Part shown: positions 9,306-18,045 of the stretch, piece after piece
Position numbering within the stretch: position 1 is the first letter of the stretch
How the letters are laid out: each line of letters opens with the position of its first letter
Source of the DNA: Chitinophaga dinghuensis
GTDB taxonomy: Bacteria; Bacteroidota; Bacteroidia; Chitinophagales; Chitinophagaceae
Assembly: GCF_003259435.1 (NCBI RefSeq)
Contig: NZ_QLMA01000015.1
Location: forward strand, 1-37,806
Direction of reading: 5' to 3'
DNA: 37,806 nt
The notes under the pieces: model-generated
What the model was told of the DNA's origin: nothing
The model's input: only the letters and a program-made list of their open reading frames with translations
Databases searched by the model: none
Translations under genes and position numbers: made by a program

Positions 9306-10928
9306 ATGTATAAAACTATGAATGAAAAAAAATGGTACCTCAAACCTAACGTGATTATTGAACCCCTGATTGAAAGATGGTATGCATGGTCGCACATCAT
9401 ATCGCCGGCGACAGCAGCCATGAATGTGGTAGGACGCCACATGAAGATTATGAGCTCCTATATTCAGTCGTCACAGATCCATGCCGCTGCAGTGCAGAAT
9501 CCCAAAATGCTTGGCGGACCATTTATGGATTACAAAGGCTCACGTGTGGAAGACATCAAGAAACTGAAGGCAGAAACGATGGTACGGCAGGCTAAATCCA
9601 TCGAGCTGGCAGAAGCTATTCTGGAGCTGGACAAAATGTTGCAGAAACAGGCTAAAGGATTTGCCCTGGAATCCCTCTATGAGCAGGTACCAGATGTGCT
9701 GAAAGGTTATGTGGAACTGGTATATGACCTGAATAACAATCCATCTTTCCGCGTATTTGAATCTTTACTATACGACAGCGAGTTTTATGATAAGTCTTTC
9801 CAGAGTGTAGCCCTGTGGATTACCAATAATGACGAAAGACCTTTCTGTCTTAGTACTGCCCGCTTAGATGAGCCGCATGTCCTGCATCTGAATATTCCTT
9901 TCGATCATGAAGGACTGGATGCGCTAGCCCGCATGAAACGTGAAGGCGGTTCCCTGGATGGTATTGCGGAAATGCTGGGTGTAACAGCAGAACAGCGGGA
10001 GCTCTTCAACACGTTCTTTACAGAGAAGGAACATCCTGCCTATCAAAAATATGATGGTGAGTTTGTGCGTATGCGGTATTTTGGACATGCCTGCATCCTC
10101 ATCGAGACAAAGGACATCAGCATCCTGGTAGATCCGTTGATTAGTTATTATGGCTATGAATCCAGTGTGGCGCATTATTCTGACGTTGATCTGCCGGATA
10201 CGATCGATTATGTGCTGATCACCCATAACCACCAAGACCACGTATTGTTTGAAACCCTGCTGCCCCTGCGTCATAAGATCAAAAACATCATTGTGCCAAG
10301 AACCACCAGTGGAGCGCTGCAGGACCCCAGTCTCAAACTGGCTTTCAATGCCGCCGGATTCAGGAATGTTATTGAAATAGATGATATGGAGAAGATCCGT
10401 TTCAAAAACTGCGTAATCACCGGTATTCCCTTTACAGGAGAACATAGCGATTTGAACATTATCGCCAAATCCTGCTTCCATGTGGCTATTGAACAATTTA
10501 CCTTCTTGTTCATGGCCGATTCCAGGGTGGTGGAACCGAAATTGTATGAACATGTTCACCGTATTACCGGAGATGTAGATGTGGTGTTCCTGGGTATGGA
10601 ATGCGATGGGGCGCCGCTTACCTGGCTGTATGGGCCGTTGCTCACTGAGGAGCTGGCGAGGGACAAGGACCAGTCCAGACGGCTTTCCGGTTCCGATTAC
10701 AAACGAGGTATGTACCTGGTGGATATCTTCCATCCTAAAGAAATATACGTGTATGCCATGGGCCAGGAACCGTGGTTGGAGTTCATCAGTACTGTAAGAT
10801 ATACGGAAGAATCCAACCCGATCCTGCAGTCCAATAAACTGGTGGAAGAATGTATCAGACGTGGCATGATAGCAGAAAGGCTCTATGGCGAAAAAGAGCT
10901 GTTGTACGCCTATATGCTCCAGGAGTAA
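9306..10928 (+). CDS. CmlA-type diiron beta-hydroxylase acting on carrier-bound amino acids
   Basis: This 540-residue protein has an N-terminal helical/mixed domain (about 1-245) and a C-terminal metallo-beta-lactamase fold. The metal motif is H307-N-H309-Q-D311-H312. The position that holds a zinc-binding His in hydrolases is Glu379 (TGEH), and the next ligand is Asp405 (MADS). These sit at a constant +2 offset from the diiron ligands of chloramphenicol CmlA as I recall them (H305, H307, D309, H310, E377, D403). The length and the N-terminal SPATAAMN/LGGPF region also fit that family. CmlA uses O2 to hydroxylate the beta-carbon of an aminoacyl group on an NRPS carrier. Lying 25 bp after the NRPS, this enzyme most likely acts on the aminoacyl-PCP2. 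A plain MBL hydrolase is less likely because of the Glu. A second ATG five codons in (M5) is an alternative start. Confidence 0.85.
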   Translation: MYKTMNEKKWYLKPNVIIEPLIERWYAWSHIISPATAAMNVVGRHMKIMSSYIQSSQIHAAAVQNPKMLGGPFMDYKGSRVEDIKKLKAETMVRQAKSIELAEAILELDKMLQKQAKGFALESLYEQVPDVLKGYVELVYDLNNNPSFRVFESLLYDSEFYDKSFQSVALWITNNDERPFCLSTARLDEPHVLHLNIPFDHEGLDALARMKREGGSLDGIAEMLGVTAEQRELFNTFFTEKEHPAYQKYDGEFVRMRYFGHACILIETKDISILVDPLISYYGYESSVAHYSDVDLPDTIDYVLITHNHQDHVLFETLLPLRHKIKNIIVPRTTSGALQDPSLKLAFNAAGFRNVIEIDDMEKIRFKNCVITGIPFTGEHSDLNIIAKSCFHVAIEQFTFLFMADSRVVEPKLYEHVHRITGDVDVVFLGMECDGAPLTWLYGPLLTEELARDKDQSRRLSGSDYKRGMYLVDIFHPKEIYVYAMGQEPWLEFISTVRYTEESNPILQSNKLVEECIRRGMIAERLYGEKELLYAYMLQE

Positions 10929-10931
10929 CAG

Positions 10932-10967
10932 CGAATTGCCCTGGGACGCAGTTCCCAGGGCAATTCG
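10932..10967 (+). promoter_or_regulatory. Strong hairpin between hydroxylase and exporter genes
   Basis: A perfect 15-bp inverted repeat (cgaattgccctggga / tcccagggcaattcg) with a 6-nt loop begins 4 bp after the hydroxylase stop. It is not followed by a T run, so it may be an mRNA processing or stability element or a weak attenuator instead of a full terminator. The genes on both sides belong to the same cluster. Confidence 0.6.
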
Positions 10968-11018
10968 TTACGCTTAAAGTGTTTAAACCAGCATACTTTA
11001 ATTTAATAATACAAACGG

Positions 11019-12677
11019 ATGCGTCGCATATTCAAAATGGTAGTTCCCCTGATGGGGAGGGGAGGGATGTTGAAATATATCATTCTGGGCATCCTTTCGG
11101 GTGGCTGCAGTTTTTTCTTTATCAAATCTGTAACAAAGGCAGTTGGGCTGATGATGTCCGGTACTTTTGAATCGCAACGTACCATGTATATTGCTGTTTT
11201 TGCAGGCATCATTGCGTTGTTTGTGTTAGTTCGAAAAACCTTGTCCACCGCTATTATCAAGTTGTCGCAAACCCTTTTCTGGAATCTTCGGAAAGAGGTG
11301 CTGATGTTGGTGCTGAAGGCTAATTACCGGCAGGTATCTGATCGCCGCCTGGAAGTGCATGCAGCTATTGTGAGTGATGTCAATGTACTTACAAATGCCT
11401 CTATGAGCATCATTGAATTTACCACTGCCATGGTACTCGCAGCAGCCAGCCTGATCTACCTGGCATCCATTTCTGTGGTACTCTTCCTGATCACATTGGT
11501 GGTAGCGCTGGGTGGAGCATTCATCTACCATTACAACAGCCGGAAGAATAATCAGTACTTTGAGAACGGCAGGAAGCTGGAGAATAATTTTCTGGAGAGC
11601 CTCAACCAGATTCTGGATGGTTTCAAGGAAATTTATATGGAGCCCGCCAGGGGACAATTTATTTTTAACGAGAAAGTTTCCCGGGTATCGAAAGATGCCT
11701 ACAACAATAACACACATGCCTTCACCGGCTTTCTGAACAACCAGATAACCGGTCAGGTACTCTTTTATACGTTGATATCGACGATCGTAACGTTCTTTTG
11801 TGTGGCGCTACGCATCCCGACAGCACAAACTGTCAGCTATATTTTTACGCTACTGTATTTGCTCAATGCCATCGAAACTATTATGGTGCTGCTGCCAGGT
11901 CTGATGCGTGCCCGCATAGCGGCCAATCATCTCATGGACCTGCGCCAGGAACTGGCCAATACAAAGCTGGACAGCAGAATGCCGGAGAAATATATCACCC
12001 TGGAAATGTTTGAACAGATCACTGTAACAGACCTGCAATACCAGTACAAATCGACAGAGAATGGATTTACTATCGGGCCTGTAAATTTGGAATTCAGGAA
12101 AGGCGAAACTATCTTTATTTATGGTGGCAACGGCAGTGGTAAAACTACCTTTGTGCATACCGTGTTGGGGCTTATACCCCCTGATGCTGGCACCATACGG
12201 CTAAATGGCGAACTGGTAGACCATAGCAACTATCCCGAATACAGAACCTTATTTGCTGTAGTATTCAGTGATTTTTATCTGTTTAGTGAGTTATCTTTAC
12301 CAAGTAATTTTAATGACCGAAAATGGTTATATTACCTCCATCTGTTTGAGCTGGAAGGAAAGGTTACATTGGAAAACGGCCGTCTTTCCACCACGGCGCT
12401 GTCGATGGGCCAACGTAAGCGCCTCGCGCTTATTGCAGCCTTGCTAGAAGAAAAACCCATTCTGGTAATAGATGAATGGGCTGCTGATCAGGACCCATAT
12501 TTCAGGAGGAAATTTTATACAGAAATTATCCCGTTGTTGAAAAGAGAAGGTATCAGTATCATTGCCATTACACATGATGACCGGTATTATCATTGTGCAG
12601 ATAAACTATATAAAATGGATTACGGCCATCTGCTGGAGGAATTCAGTCCCGTACATGAAACCCGAATAGAATCTTAA
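11019..12677 (+). CDS. Cyclic-peptide-type ABC exporter (SyrD/PvdE-like), permease fused to ATPase
   Basis: This 552-residue half-transporter has about six membrane segments in residues 10-300 and an ATP-binding domain from about 335. The Walker A motif is GGNGSGKTT (369-377). The signature is LSMGQRKRLAL in place of LSGGQ, and the Walker B region reads VIDEWAADQDP. The signature change and the DEWAADQDP stretch are hallmarks of the cyclic peptide/pyoverdine exporter family. A homodimer in the inner membrane would move the finished or nearly finished NRPS product into the periplasm. The start ATG is followed by a basic N-terminus and then the first membrane helix. It lies 90 bp after the hydroxylase, with a strong hairpin between, and 22 bp before the thioesterase gene. 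That context supports a role in exporting this cluster's product. Confidence 0.9.
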   Translation: MRRIFKMVVPLMGRGGMLKYIILGILSGGCSFFFIKSVTKAVGLMMSGTFESQRTMYIAVFAGIIALFVLVRKTLSTAIIKLSQTLFWNLRKEVLMLVLKANYRQVSDRRLEVHAAIVSDVNVLTNASMSIIEFTTAMVLAAASLIYLASISVVLFLITLVVALGGAFIYHYNSRKNNQYFENGRKLENNFLESLNQILDGFKEIYMEPARGQFIFNEKVSRVSKDAYNNNTHAFTGFLNNQITGQVLFYTLISTIVTFFCVALRIPTAQTVSYIFTLLYLLNAIETIMVLLPGLMRARIAANHLMDLRQELANTKLDSRMPEKYITLEMFEQITVTDLQYQYKSTENGFTIGPVNLEFRKGETIFIYGGNGSGKTTFVHTVLGLIPPDAGTIRLNGELVDHSNYPEYRTLFAVVFSDFYLFSELSLPSNFNDRKWLYYLHLFELEGKVTLENGRLSTTALSMGQRKRLALIAALLEEKPILVIDEWAADQDPYFRRKFYTEIIPLLKREGISIIAITHDDRYYHCADKLYKMDYGHLLEEFSPVHETRIES

Positions 12678-12699
12678 CCTCGTTTAAAATGCTGTCGAA

Positions 12700-13404
12700 A
12701 TGATAAAGCCTCAGTTGTTTTTAATCCACTATGCCGGAGGAAATAGTTATTCATTCCAGTTCCTCACCCCTTTCCTGAAGGATTTTGAAGTAATAGTTCC
12801 AGAGCTGCCGGGAAGAGGAAGAAGAGTAGCAGAAGAATTGTTGCCGGATTTTGAACATGCTGCCGACGATATGTATGCGTTGATATCAAAAAAAATCACT
12901 TCAGAAGATTACATCATTTATGGTCATAGTCTTGGCGCCTATCTCGGTTTCCGCGTTTCCCAGAAACTGGAGCAGGAGGGCAGAGCGCCGGCATACCTGC
13001 TGGTGAGCGGAAATCCCGGTCCTGGTGCAGTAGAAATTAAGAACAGGTACCTGATGGAAGCAACAGAATTTATCAGGGAACTGAAATTACTGGGAGGCAT
13101 ACCAAAAGAATTTCTGGAAAGTGAGGAGCTGATGGAATTTTTTGACCCTATCCTGCGCGCTGATTTTAAAATAGCAGAGCAACACCGGTTAGAAAACAGC
13201 GCACCCGTTAATATTCCCATGTATGCCATGATGGGCAGCGAAGAAGAAGGCGTAGATAAAATCGAGAACTGGGGCAGGTTCACCACCGCAGCTTTCAAAA
13301 CTGAAATCTTTACCGGCGATCACTTCTTTATACAACATCATCCGCAGCGTCTGGCGGAAATCATCAGATTTTGTTACAACAGAAAACGTATTCACACCGT
13401 ATAA
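12700..13404 (+). CDS. Type II thioesterase (NRPS/PKS editing)
   Basis: This 234-residue alpha/beta hydrolase has the full length of a stand-alone type II thioesterase. It starts with a typical FLIHYAGGN strand-loop and has the nucleophile elbow GHSLGA (Ser77) and the C-terminal GDHFFI with catalytic His208. The acidic residue usually seen in a GxxD motif falls in GSEEEG, so Glu may take that place. Such enzymes remove wrong or stalled acyl groups from carrier domains in the cytoplasm. Because the NRPS has no thioesterase of its own, this protein could also help release the product, but that is inference. It is in line with the exporter and receptor genes, with gaps of 22 and 16 bp, so it is probably in the same operon. 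Confidence 0.92.
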   Translation: MIKPQLFLIHYAGGNSYSFQFLTPFLKDFEVIVPELPGRGRRVAEELLPDFEHAADDMYALISKKITSEDYIIYGHSLGAYLGFRVSQKLEQEGRAPAYLLVSGNPGPGAVEIKNRYLMEATEFIRELKLLGGIPKEFLESEELMEFFDPILRADFKIAEQHRLENSAPVNIPMYAMMGSEEEGVDKIENWGRFTTAAFKTEIFTGDHFFIQHHPQRLAEIIRFCYNRKRIHTV

Positions 13405-13420
13405 TTAAACAGATTCACTT

Positions 13421-15868
13421 ATGAGAAACGCTATGCAGCGGTATTGTTACCCGTATTTTGCACTGTTGATCCTTTTGTTAGTTTCCACCCACCTGATTGC
13501 GCAAGACAATAGTAAAGGGGCCATAAAAGGAAAGGTGACCGACGATAAAGGAAATCCTGTTCCCGGCGCTACGGTGCTGTTGAAGAAGCAGCAGGATTCC
13601 ACACTGTATAAAAGCTACATCAGCGACGGAGAAGGTATATTCCTTTTTGAATCTGCCATACCTAACCAATACCTGGTAGAGGTAAGAATGATTGGCTATG
13701 AAACACTCATTAAAAACGATATCACTGTTACCGGCAATACCACTGTGGATGTAAAGGAGGTAAGCCTGCGGCCTTCCTCCCAAACCCTGGGCCCTGTTAC
13801 GGTAAAAGGGCAGCCTCCATTCATAGACAGGCAGATCGACAAAGTGGTCGTTAACCTGGAGTCCAGTAACCTGGCTCAGGGAAACTCTGCCATGGAACTG
13901 TTGCCCAAACTGCCCGGGATACAGGTGACACCAGATGATAAACTAAAACTGAACGGACGTCCCAACGTGACGATCTATATTGATGGGAAACCAACTTATC
14001 TTTCCGGAGATGCGCTGGCTGCACAACTGAAAGGAATGAATGCCGCCAATATCCAGAAAATTGAACTGATTGCACAACCTGGCGCTAAATACGACGCCGC
14101 AGGAAGTGGCGGTATTATTAATATCGTACGTAAAAAGAACAGGGGAGAGGGCATTAACGGAACGATCACAGGTGGAGTAGGTATGGGTAACTATGGCAAA
14201 TATAACGGTGGTATTGGACTCAACTACCGGAATAAGAAAGTGAATATCGTCTTCAATAATGATTATATATACAACAAATTCTTTAATGATTCCAGGGTGA
14301 TCTCTGAATTTGGTACCGCCGATAATAAATTGCTGAAGATCTTCAATTCTGATAACCACACACTCAGCACCAATAAAACCAATACGCCATCGCTGGGAGT
14401 GGATTTCTATCTTTCCCAACGGACTACCCTCTCTGTTTCCGGTGTGGCTGCCACCCGCAATTTCCACCGGGATGGCAATTCCTTTACTACGGAATCAGAC
14501 AACACCAATAATATAGCAAGCCTGCGAAACTTTGACATCAACTATTCGCAAAAGTATAACAACTATTCCACCAATATGCACCTGATCCATCAGTTCGACA
14601 GCACAGGGAAAGAACTGGTAGTAGACCTGGACTACTTCAATTATGGCAGTACTTTTAACCAGTTTTATGCAGACACGATCCTGTCGAAAACTCAGGCCTA
14701 TCTTGGAAGTGGCCGTACCTGGCTCGATCAGGACAGGAACCTGAAAATATATTCCGGCAAGGCGGACTATTCCCATGTGTTCAGGAACAAACTGAATATG
14801 GATCTGGGATGGAAATCCAGTTATATTGTTTCCGATAACCATGATATGGTGAAGGATGATACTATTGCTGCTCCGATGAATAATCATTTCCGCTACACAG
14901 AAAATATCAATGCCGGATATGTAAACCTGAACAAGAAATTCGATCAGCTGACCCTGCAAATGGGATTGCGCCTGGAGCAGACCTATGCAAAAGGAGAACA
15001 GTTGCTGAGCGGAGCGTCGGTTACGCGCAATTATACCAACCTGTTTCCATCGCTGTTCGCAGATTATGCCATCAGTAAGGATCATAGCCTGAACCTGCAA
15101 CTGAACAGAAAAATTGACAGGCCGCCTTATCTGAATATGAATCCTCTGTCGTTTCGTATCAATCCTACTACCAATTTCAAAGGTAACCCCGATCTGCTGC
15201 CGGTGTTGTCTTATAATGCGGAGCTGAGTTACTCCTATAAGAATGAGTTTTCGACCGCTTTCCGTTATAGCCGCAATACCCATGATTTTATGACCCAGGC
15301 ATCGCCTGATAGCAGCCAGGAAGTGTCTACCATTATTACTATCAATAATGACTATACGGAGTACTTCAACCTGAGCTTTTCCTATAGCAAGGAATGGACT
15401 TCCTGGTGGCGCATGAACAGTTCGCTGGAATTTTACAAGCAGTCATTCAAAGGGCTTGTAAATGGTTTGTCTGTTGATGTGGATGGAATATATGCTTACA
15501 ACTTTTATATATTCAATAGTTTCCGTATAACCCCCAGGTTGTCTGCTGAGTGCATGTACTTTTACAATCACCGCAACCAGGAAAATATCCGGATCACAGA
15601 ACCGAAGCATGCATTGAGTTTTGCTGTAAAACAACAATTGTTTGCTTCCCGTGGATCGCTTACGTTGAATGTCCAGGACCCGTTTTTCTTTTACCGCGAA
15701 CGTTATACTGAAAACTCCATCCTAGTAAAACAGCGTTTCGACACTAAATTTGAATCCAGGGTAGTGAAGCTGAACTTTATGTATCGCTTCGGACACAGCA
15801 AGATGAAAAAAGCAAATGTAGGCAATAGCGCTGCGGAAGAACAGAAACGTTCCAGACCAGTGAATTAA
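13421..15868 (+). CDS. TonB-dependent-receptor-like outer membrane beta-barrel protein
   Basis: This is an 815-residue outer membrane protein. Residues 1-27 are a signal peptide ending near HLIAQ. A carboxypeptidase-regulatory-like beta-sandwich follows (about 32-115, GKVTDDKGNPVPGATV). A plug-like domain (about 120-240) ends in GSGGIINIVRKK. The rest is aromatic-rich alternating beta strands of the 'outer membrane beta-barrel family' type common in Bacteroidota. No clear TonB box is visible. It starts 16 bp after the thioesterase and is the last gene before a terminator, so it reads as part of the biosynthetic operon. It may take up the cluster's product, for example as a metal complex, or help it cross the outer membrane. 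The ligand cannot be told from the sequence. Confidence 0.85.
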   Translation: MRNAMQRYCYPYFALLILLLVSTHLIAQDNSKGAIKGKVTDDKGNPVPGATVLLKKQQDSTLYKSYISDGEGIFLFESAIPNQYLVEVRMIGYETLIKNDITVTGNTTVDVKEVSLRPSSQTLGPVTVKGQPPFIDRQIDKVVVNLESSNLAQGNSAMELLPKLPGIQVTPDDKLKLNGRPNVTIYIDGKPTYLSGDALAAQLKGMNAANIQKIELIAQPGAKYDAAGSGGIINIVRKKNRGEGINGTITGGVGMGNYGKYNGGIGLNYRNKKVNIVFNNDYIYNKFFNDSRVISEFGTADNKLLKIFNSDNHTLSTNKTNTPSLGVDFYLSQRTTLSVSGVAATRNFHRDGNSFTTESDNTNNIASLRNFDINYSQKYNNYSTNMHLIHQFDSTGKELVVDLDYFNYGSTFNQFYADTILSKTQAYLGSGRTWLDQDRNLKIYSGKADYSHVFRNKLNMDLGWKSSYIVSDNHDMVKDDTIAAPMNNHFRYTENINAGYVNLNKKFDQLTLQMGLRLEQTYAKGEQLLSGASVTRNYTNLFPSLFADYAISKDHSLNLQLNRKIDRPPYLNMNPLSFRINPTTNFKGNPDLLPVLSYNAELSYSYKNEFSTAFRYSRNTHDFMTQASPDSSQEVSTIITINNDYTEYFNLSFSYSKEWTSWWRMNSSLEFYKQSFKGLVNGLSVDVDGIYAYNFYIFNSFRITPRLSAECMYFYNHRNQENIRITEPKHALSFAVKQQLFASRGSLTLNVQDPFFFYRERYTENSILVKQRFDTKFESRVVKLNFMYRFGHSKMKKANVGNSAAEEQKRSRPVN

Positions 15869-15967
15869 AGCGATATTTTAATAGGTCAAGAAATTATAGC
15901 TACCAAATCCGGGATTCAAAAAGTGAGTCATGGATTTGATCTTCATCCTTCTCGATATTGTTTCATT

Positions 15968-16034
15968 AAGGCTTGAGTCAATAAAAAAGTATCCGCTTTT
16001 TTAGAACGGATACTTTTCAAATGACTCAAGCCTT
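15968..16034. terminator. Bidirectional terminator between convergent genes
   Basis: There are two nested perfect arms: an outer 13 bp (aaggcttgagtca / tgactcaagcctt) and an inner 11 bp (aaaagtatccg / cggatactttt at 15985-15995 and 16007-16017). T-rich sequence flanks it on the + side. It lies between the + strand receptor gene and the - strand metallopeptidase gene and touches the latter's stop codon. Confidence 0.85.
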
Positions 16035-17437
16035 TATTTTAATAGTCTCCATTCACTTAATTGAAAATCCGCGCTGCCATTAGTAGCAGTGACAAATAAA
16101 CCGTAATATTTATAGGCAGTCGTATTGCTGATTGTATACTGCCGGGTTTGATTTCGGGCAGAAAATGTTTGGTTGGACTGGGTGTTTAAAGCAGTCCAGG
16201 TACTACCATCATTTGATCCTCTTAATTCCCAGTTTTTGGGATCGCGGTCTGCTGCATCATTGCCGGAGGTTAGGGTATATGATTTTACTGTTTGTGCGGT
16301 TGAAAAGAACAGCTGCAAGGAGAGTGTTGCTGGTACGCTATTCACAAAGAACTTTGTGCTGTAGTTATTATCTATCATTTTAGACGAGCCTTCTGTGGAG
16401 CTGGCGCCCGCATTATTTTCTTTACTCACCGTCAACGTACCCTGATTGGTAATATCATTGGATGTATAAGTAATACCGGAAAAGGTTGTTTTAGCCTGGA
16501 GCAGTTGTACAGTCCAGTCATTTCCCTGTTCATCTTTATTACCAAAGGCATTTAGTGCTAATTGTTTTAAGTCTGTATTGGCAGCGCCGCTCCAGAAATG
16601 CACAAACTCACCAAAATTCATATCCCTTGTGTACTGAGGATAAGTAGCTACACCATTATTAAAATTCTGTTTAGGAAAATACTGTGCTAAAAGTGTAAAG
16701 AATTTGTTGAGTGCCACCTTACCGCCATAATTGGAATAAATAGGATAGAACCAATCTCTGAACCAATAAGTTCCTGCTCGGGGATAGGTATCTGTTTGTG
16801 TGATTTTAAGATTATACCAGCGTGTGGCGTCGCTACTGCGGCTCAGTCCAAGATAAACGTCATATTGATATATTTCCATCCATTTGCTATCATGCCAGAT
16901 ATTAAAGGCGGGGGAGTTGTGCACTCCTTTTGCGGCTCCTTCCACGATATGTCCTACCTCATGGGTGGTAAGATCAATATCATTACCCGTGCCGCTGATC
17001 CAGGCATTAGGATCGGAAGAACCTACATCAATTACATTTCGGTAATCGTGACTGGCGTCCATATACGTAGAAGGATGCCCACCAGAGTACTTGCCAGTGT
17101 GAAAAATCGCATAGAGCCGTGATTCGGTTCCAAAAGTCCCATAAGTTTGTTTTGTGTAATTCCATACCTGCCCTAAATAGGTATAAGGCCAGGTAATACT
17201 TCGACTTACATCATTATCATAATAAACGGCTACACTGGTATCAAAATATACACGACTTAATAACTGCTGATGTTCAAACCAATGTTCTTGCCAGGTAGTA
17301 ACAGGATCTGCCAGTATAGCGGCTTTTAGAGTGTTGGTTTGAAGAGACTGAAGTTTGTTCTCTGGATGATTTTCCTTTTGACATCCGGAGAGTATCCCCA
17401 GCACAATAAAGGCCAGGGTAAACATTGAAATTCTCAT
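16034..17437 (-). CDS. Secreted lipoprotein metallopeptidase with C-terminal F5/8 type C (discoidin-like) domain
   Basis: This 467-residue protein has a lipoprotein signal with lipobox LSGC (Cys19), so it should be anchored in a membrane and face outward. The central part has a zinc-peptidase motif H159-E-V-G-H163 (DLTTHEVGH). Downstream aromatic and Trp-rich stretches resemble gliding-bacteria metallopeptidases. I cannot name the family or the third metal ligand with certainty. Residues from about 335 to the end have the pattern of an F5/8 type C/galactose-binding domain (NYSTKFF, NWELRGSNDGSTW, FQLSEWRLL), usually for binding sugars or cell surfaces. It is a single gene on the - strand with its own 686-bp upstream region. 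A degradative or glycan-bound protein-processing role is inferred. Confidence 0.82.
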   Translation of the reverse strand: MRISMFTLAFIVLGILSGCQKENHPENKLQSLQTNTLKAAILADPVTTWQEHWFEHQQLLSRVYFDTSVAVYYDNDVSRSITWPYTYLGQVWNYTKQTYGTFGTESRLYAIFHTGKYSGGHPSTYMDASHDYRNVIDVGSSDPNAWISGTGNDIDLTTHEVGHIVEGAAKGVHNSPAFNIWHDSKWMEIYQYDVYLGLSRSSDATRWYNLKITQTDTYPRAGTYWFRDWFYPIYSNYGGKVALNKFFTLLAQYFPKQNFNNGVATYPQYTRDMNFGEFVHFWSGAANTDLKQLALNAFGNKDEQGNDWTVQLLQAKTTFSGITYTSNDITNQGTLTVSKENNAGASSTEGSSKMIDNNYSTKFFVNSVPATLSLQLFFSTAQTVKSYTLTSGNDAADRDPKNWELRGSNDGSTWTALNTQSNQTFSARNQTRQYTISNTTAYKYYGLFVTATNGSADFQLSEWRLLK

Positions 17438-17522
17438 GCTTCTTTTTTTAATTGGTTAAATAAATGAGGAATGAAATCTAAAAAGGGTTTTATCTCGTTT
17501 AATATTTAATTAGTATAGATGT

Positions 17523-17598
17523 GATAAATCGTTTTAGCACATTATTAATAATGTGATGTTCTTTCTGATTTTGGTTGACGGTTATTAAACGGTTTATC
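17523..17598. promoter_or_regulatory. Nested dyad, candidate operator upstream of the metallopeptidase
   Basis: The perfect palindrome cacattattaataatgtg is at 17538-17555. It sits between gataaatcgtttta (17523-17536) and its imperfect reverse complement ttaaacggtttatc (17585-17598, 12 of 14 matching). It lies 86-161 bp upstream of the - strand metallopeptidase start. An operator role is inferred from symmetry alone. Confidence 0.4.
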
Positions 17599-17985
17599 AA
17601 ACTACAGGCAATCAAAACCCTTTAAGTATAACTTCATTCATCTGAAGGGGATGCTACATACAGATTATAAAAGTATTATACCTACTAGGAAGCCTGAGGT
17701 GAATTAGAGATTTAACTTGCCATTTATAGGTGGCTGTTAAATGAGATAATTAGTAAATCAATAAATTTTTTGAGAATAAATTTGGCTGATAACAAAAACC
17801 TTTCTTTACGTGGAAATCTTCTTTTACAAGTTTACAGTAAAAAATGGGCTTATGCAAGTCTGATTTAATTTTTTTCTAGTTTCTTACCATCTCCCTGAAT
17901 ATCAATTGTTATACAATAATTATACAGTTGCAAATATGTTATAGGGATAAAACATTTATGCTGGAAGTAACCCTATTAAGGCGCA

Positions 17986-18016
17986 ATTACCCCCTGATAT
18001 AGTCGCTCATTACCCC
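17986..18016 (+). promoter_or_regulatory. ATTACCCC direct repeat, candidate activator site
   Basis: attacccc occurs at 17986-17993 and 18009-18016, a period of 23 bp or about two helical turns. Each copy is followed by an ATAT. It sits just upstream of the candidate -7 box for the DHFR-like gene, where an activator would bind. LytTR regulators are known to use direct repeats at about this spacing, but the link is inference. Confidence 0.4.
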
Positions 18017-18037
18017 TTAATATTGAAGTGTATGACT

Positions 18038-18045
18038 TATTTTTG
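18038..18045 (+). promoter_or_regulatory. Candidate Bacteroidota -7 box (TATTTTTG)
   Basis: This is an exact match to TAnnTTTG, 78 bp before the DHFR-like start codon. No good -33 TTG is found at the usual spacing, so the promoter may need an activator, perhaps through the ATTACCCC repeat just upstream. Confidence 0.35.

Noticed and set aside
9924..10733. 269-codon ORF on the - strand
   Set aside because: It lies wholly antisense to the CmlA-type hydroxylase, whose catalytic motifs are all on the + strand.
9306..10928. Ordinary metallo-beta-lactamase or UlaG-type lactonase
   Set aside because: The HxHxDH motif is present, but Glu379 in place of a His ligand, the long N-terminal domain and the NRPS context point to the diiron hydroxylase family.
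14495..15283. 262-codon ORF on the - strand
   Set aside because: It is an antisense shadow of the outer membrane beta-barrel gene, with no domain pattern.
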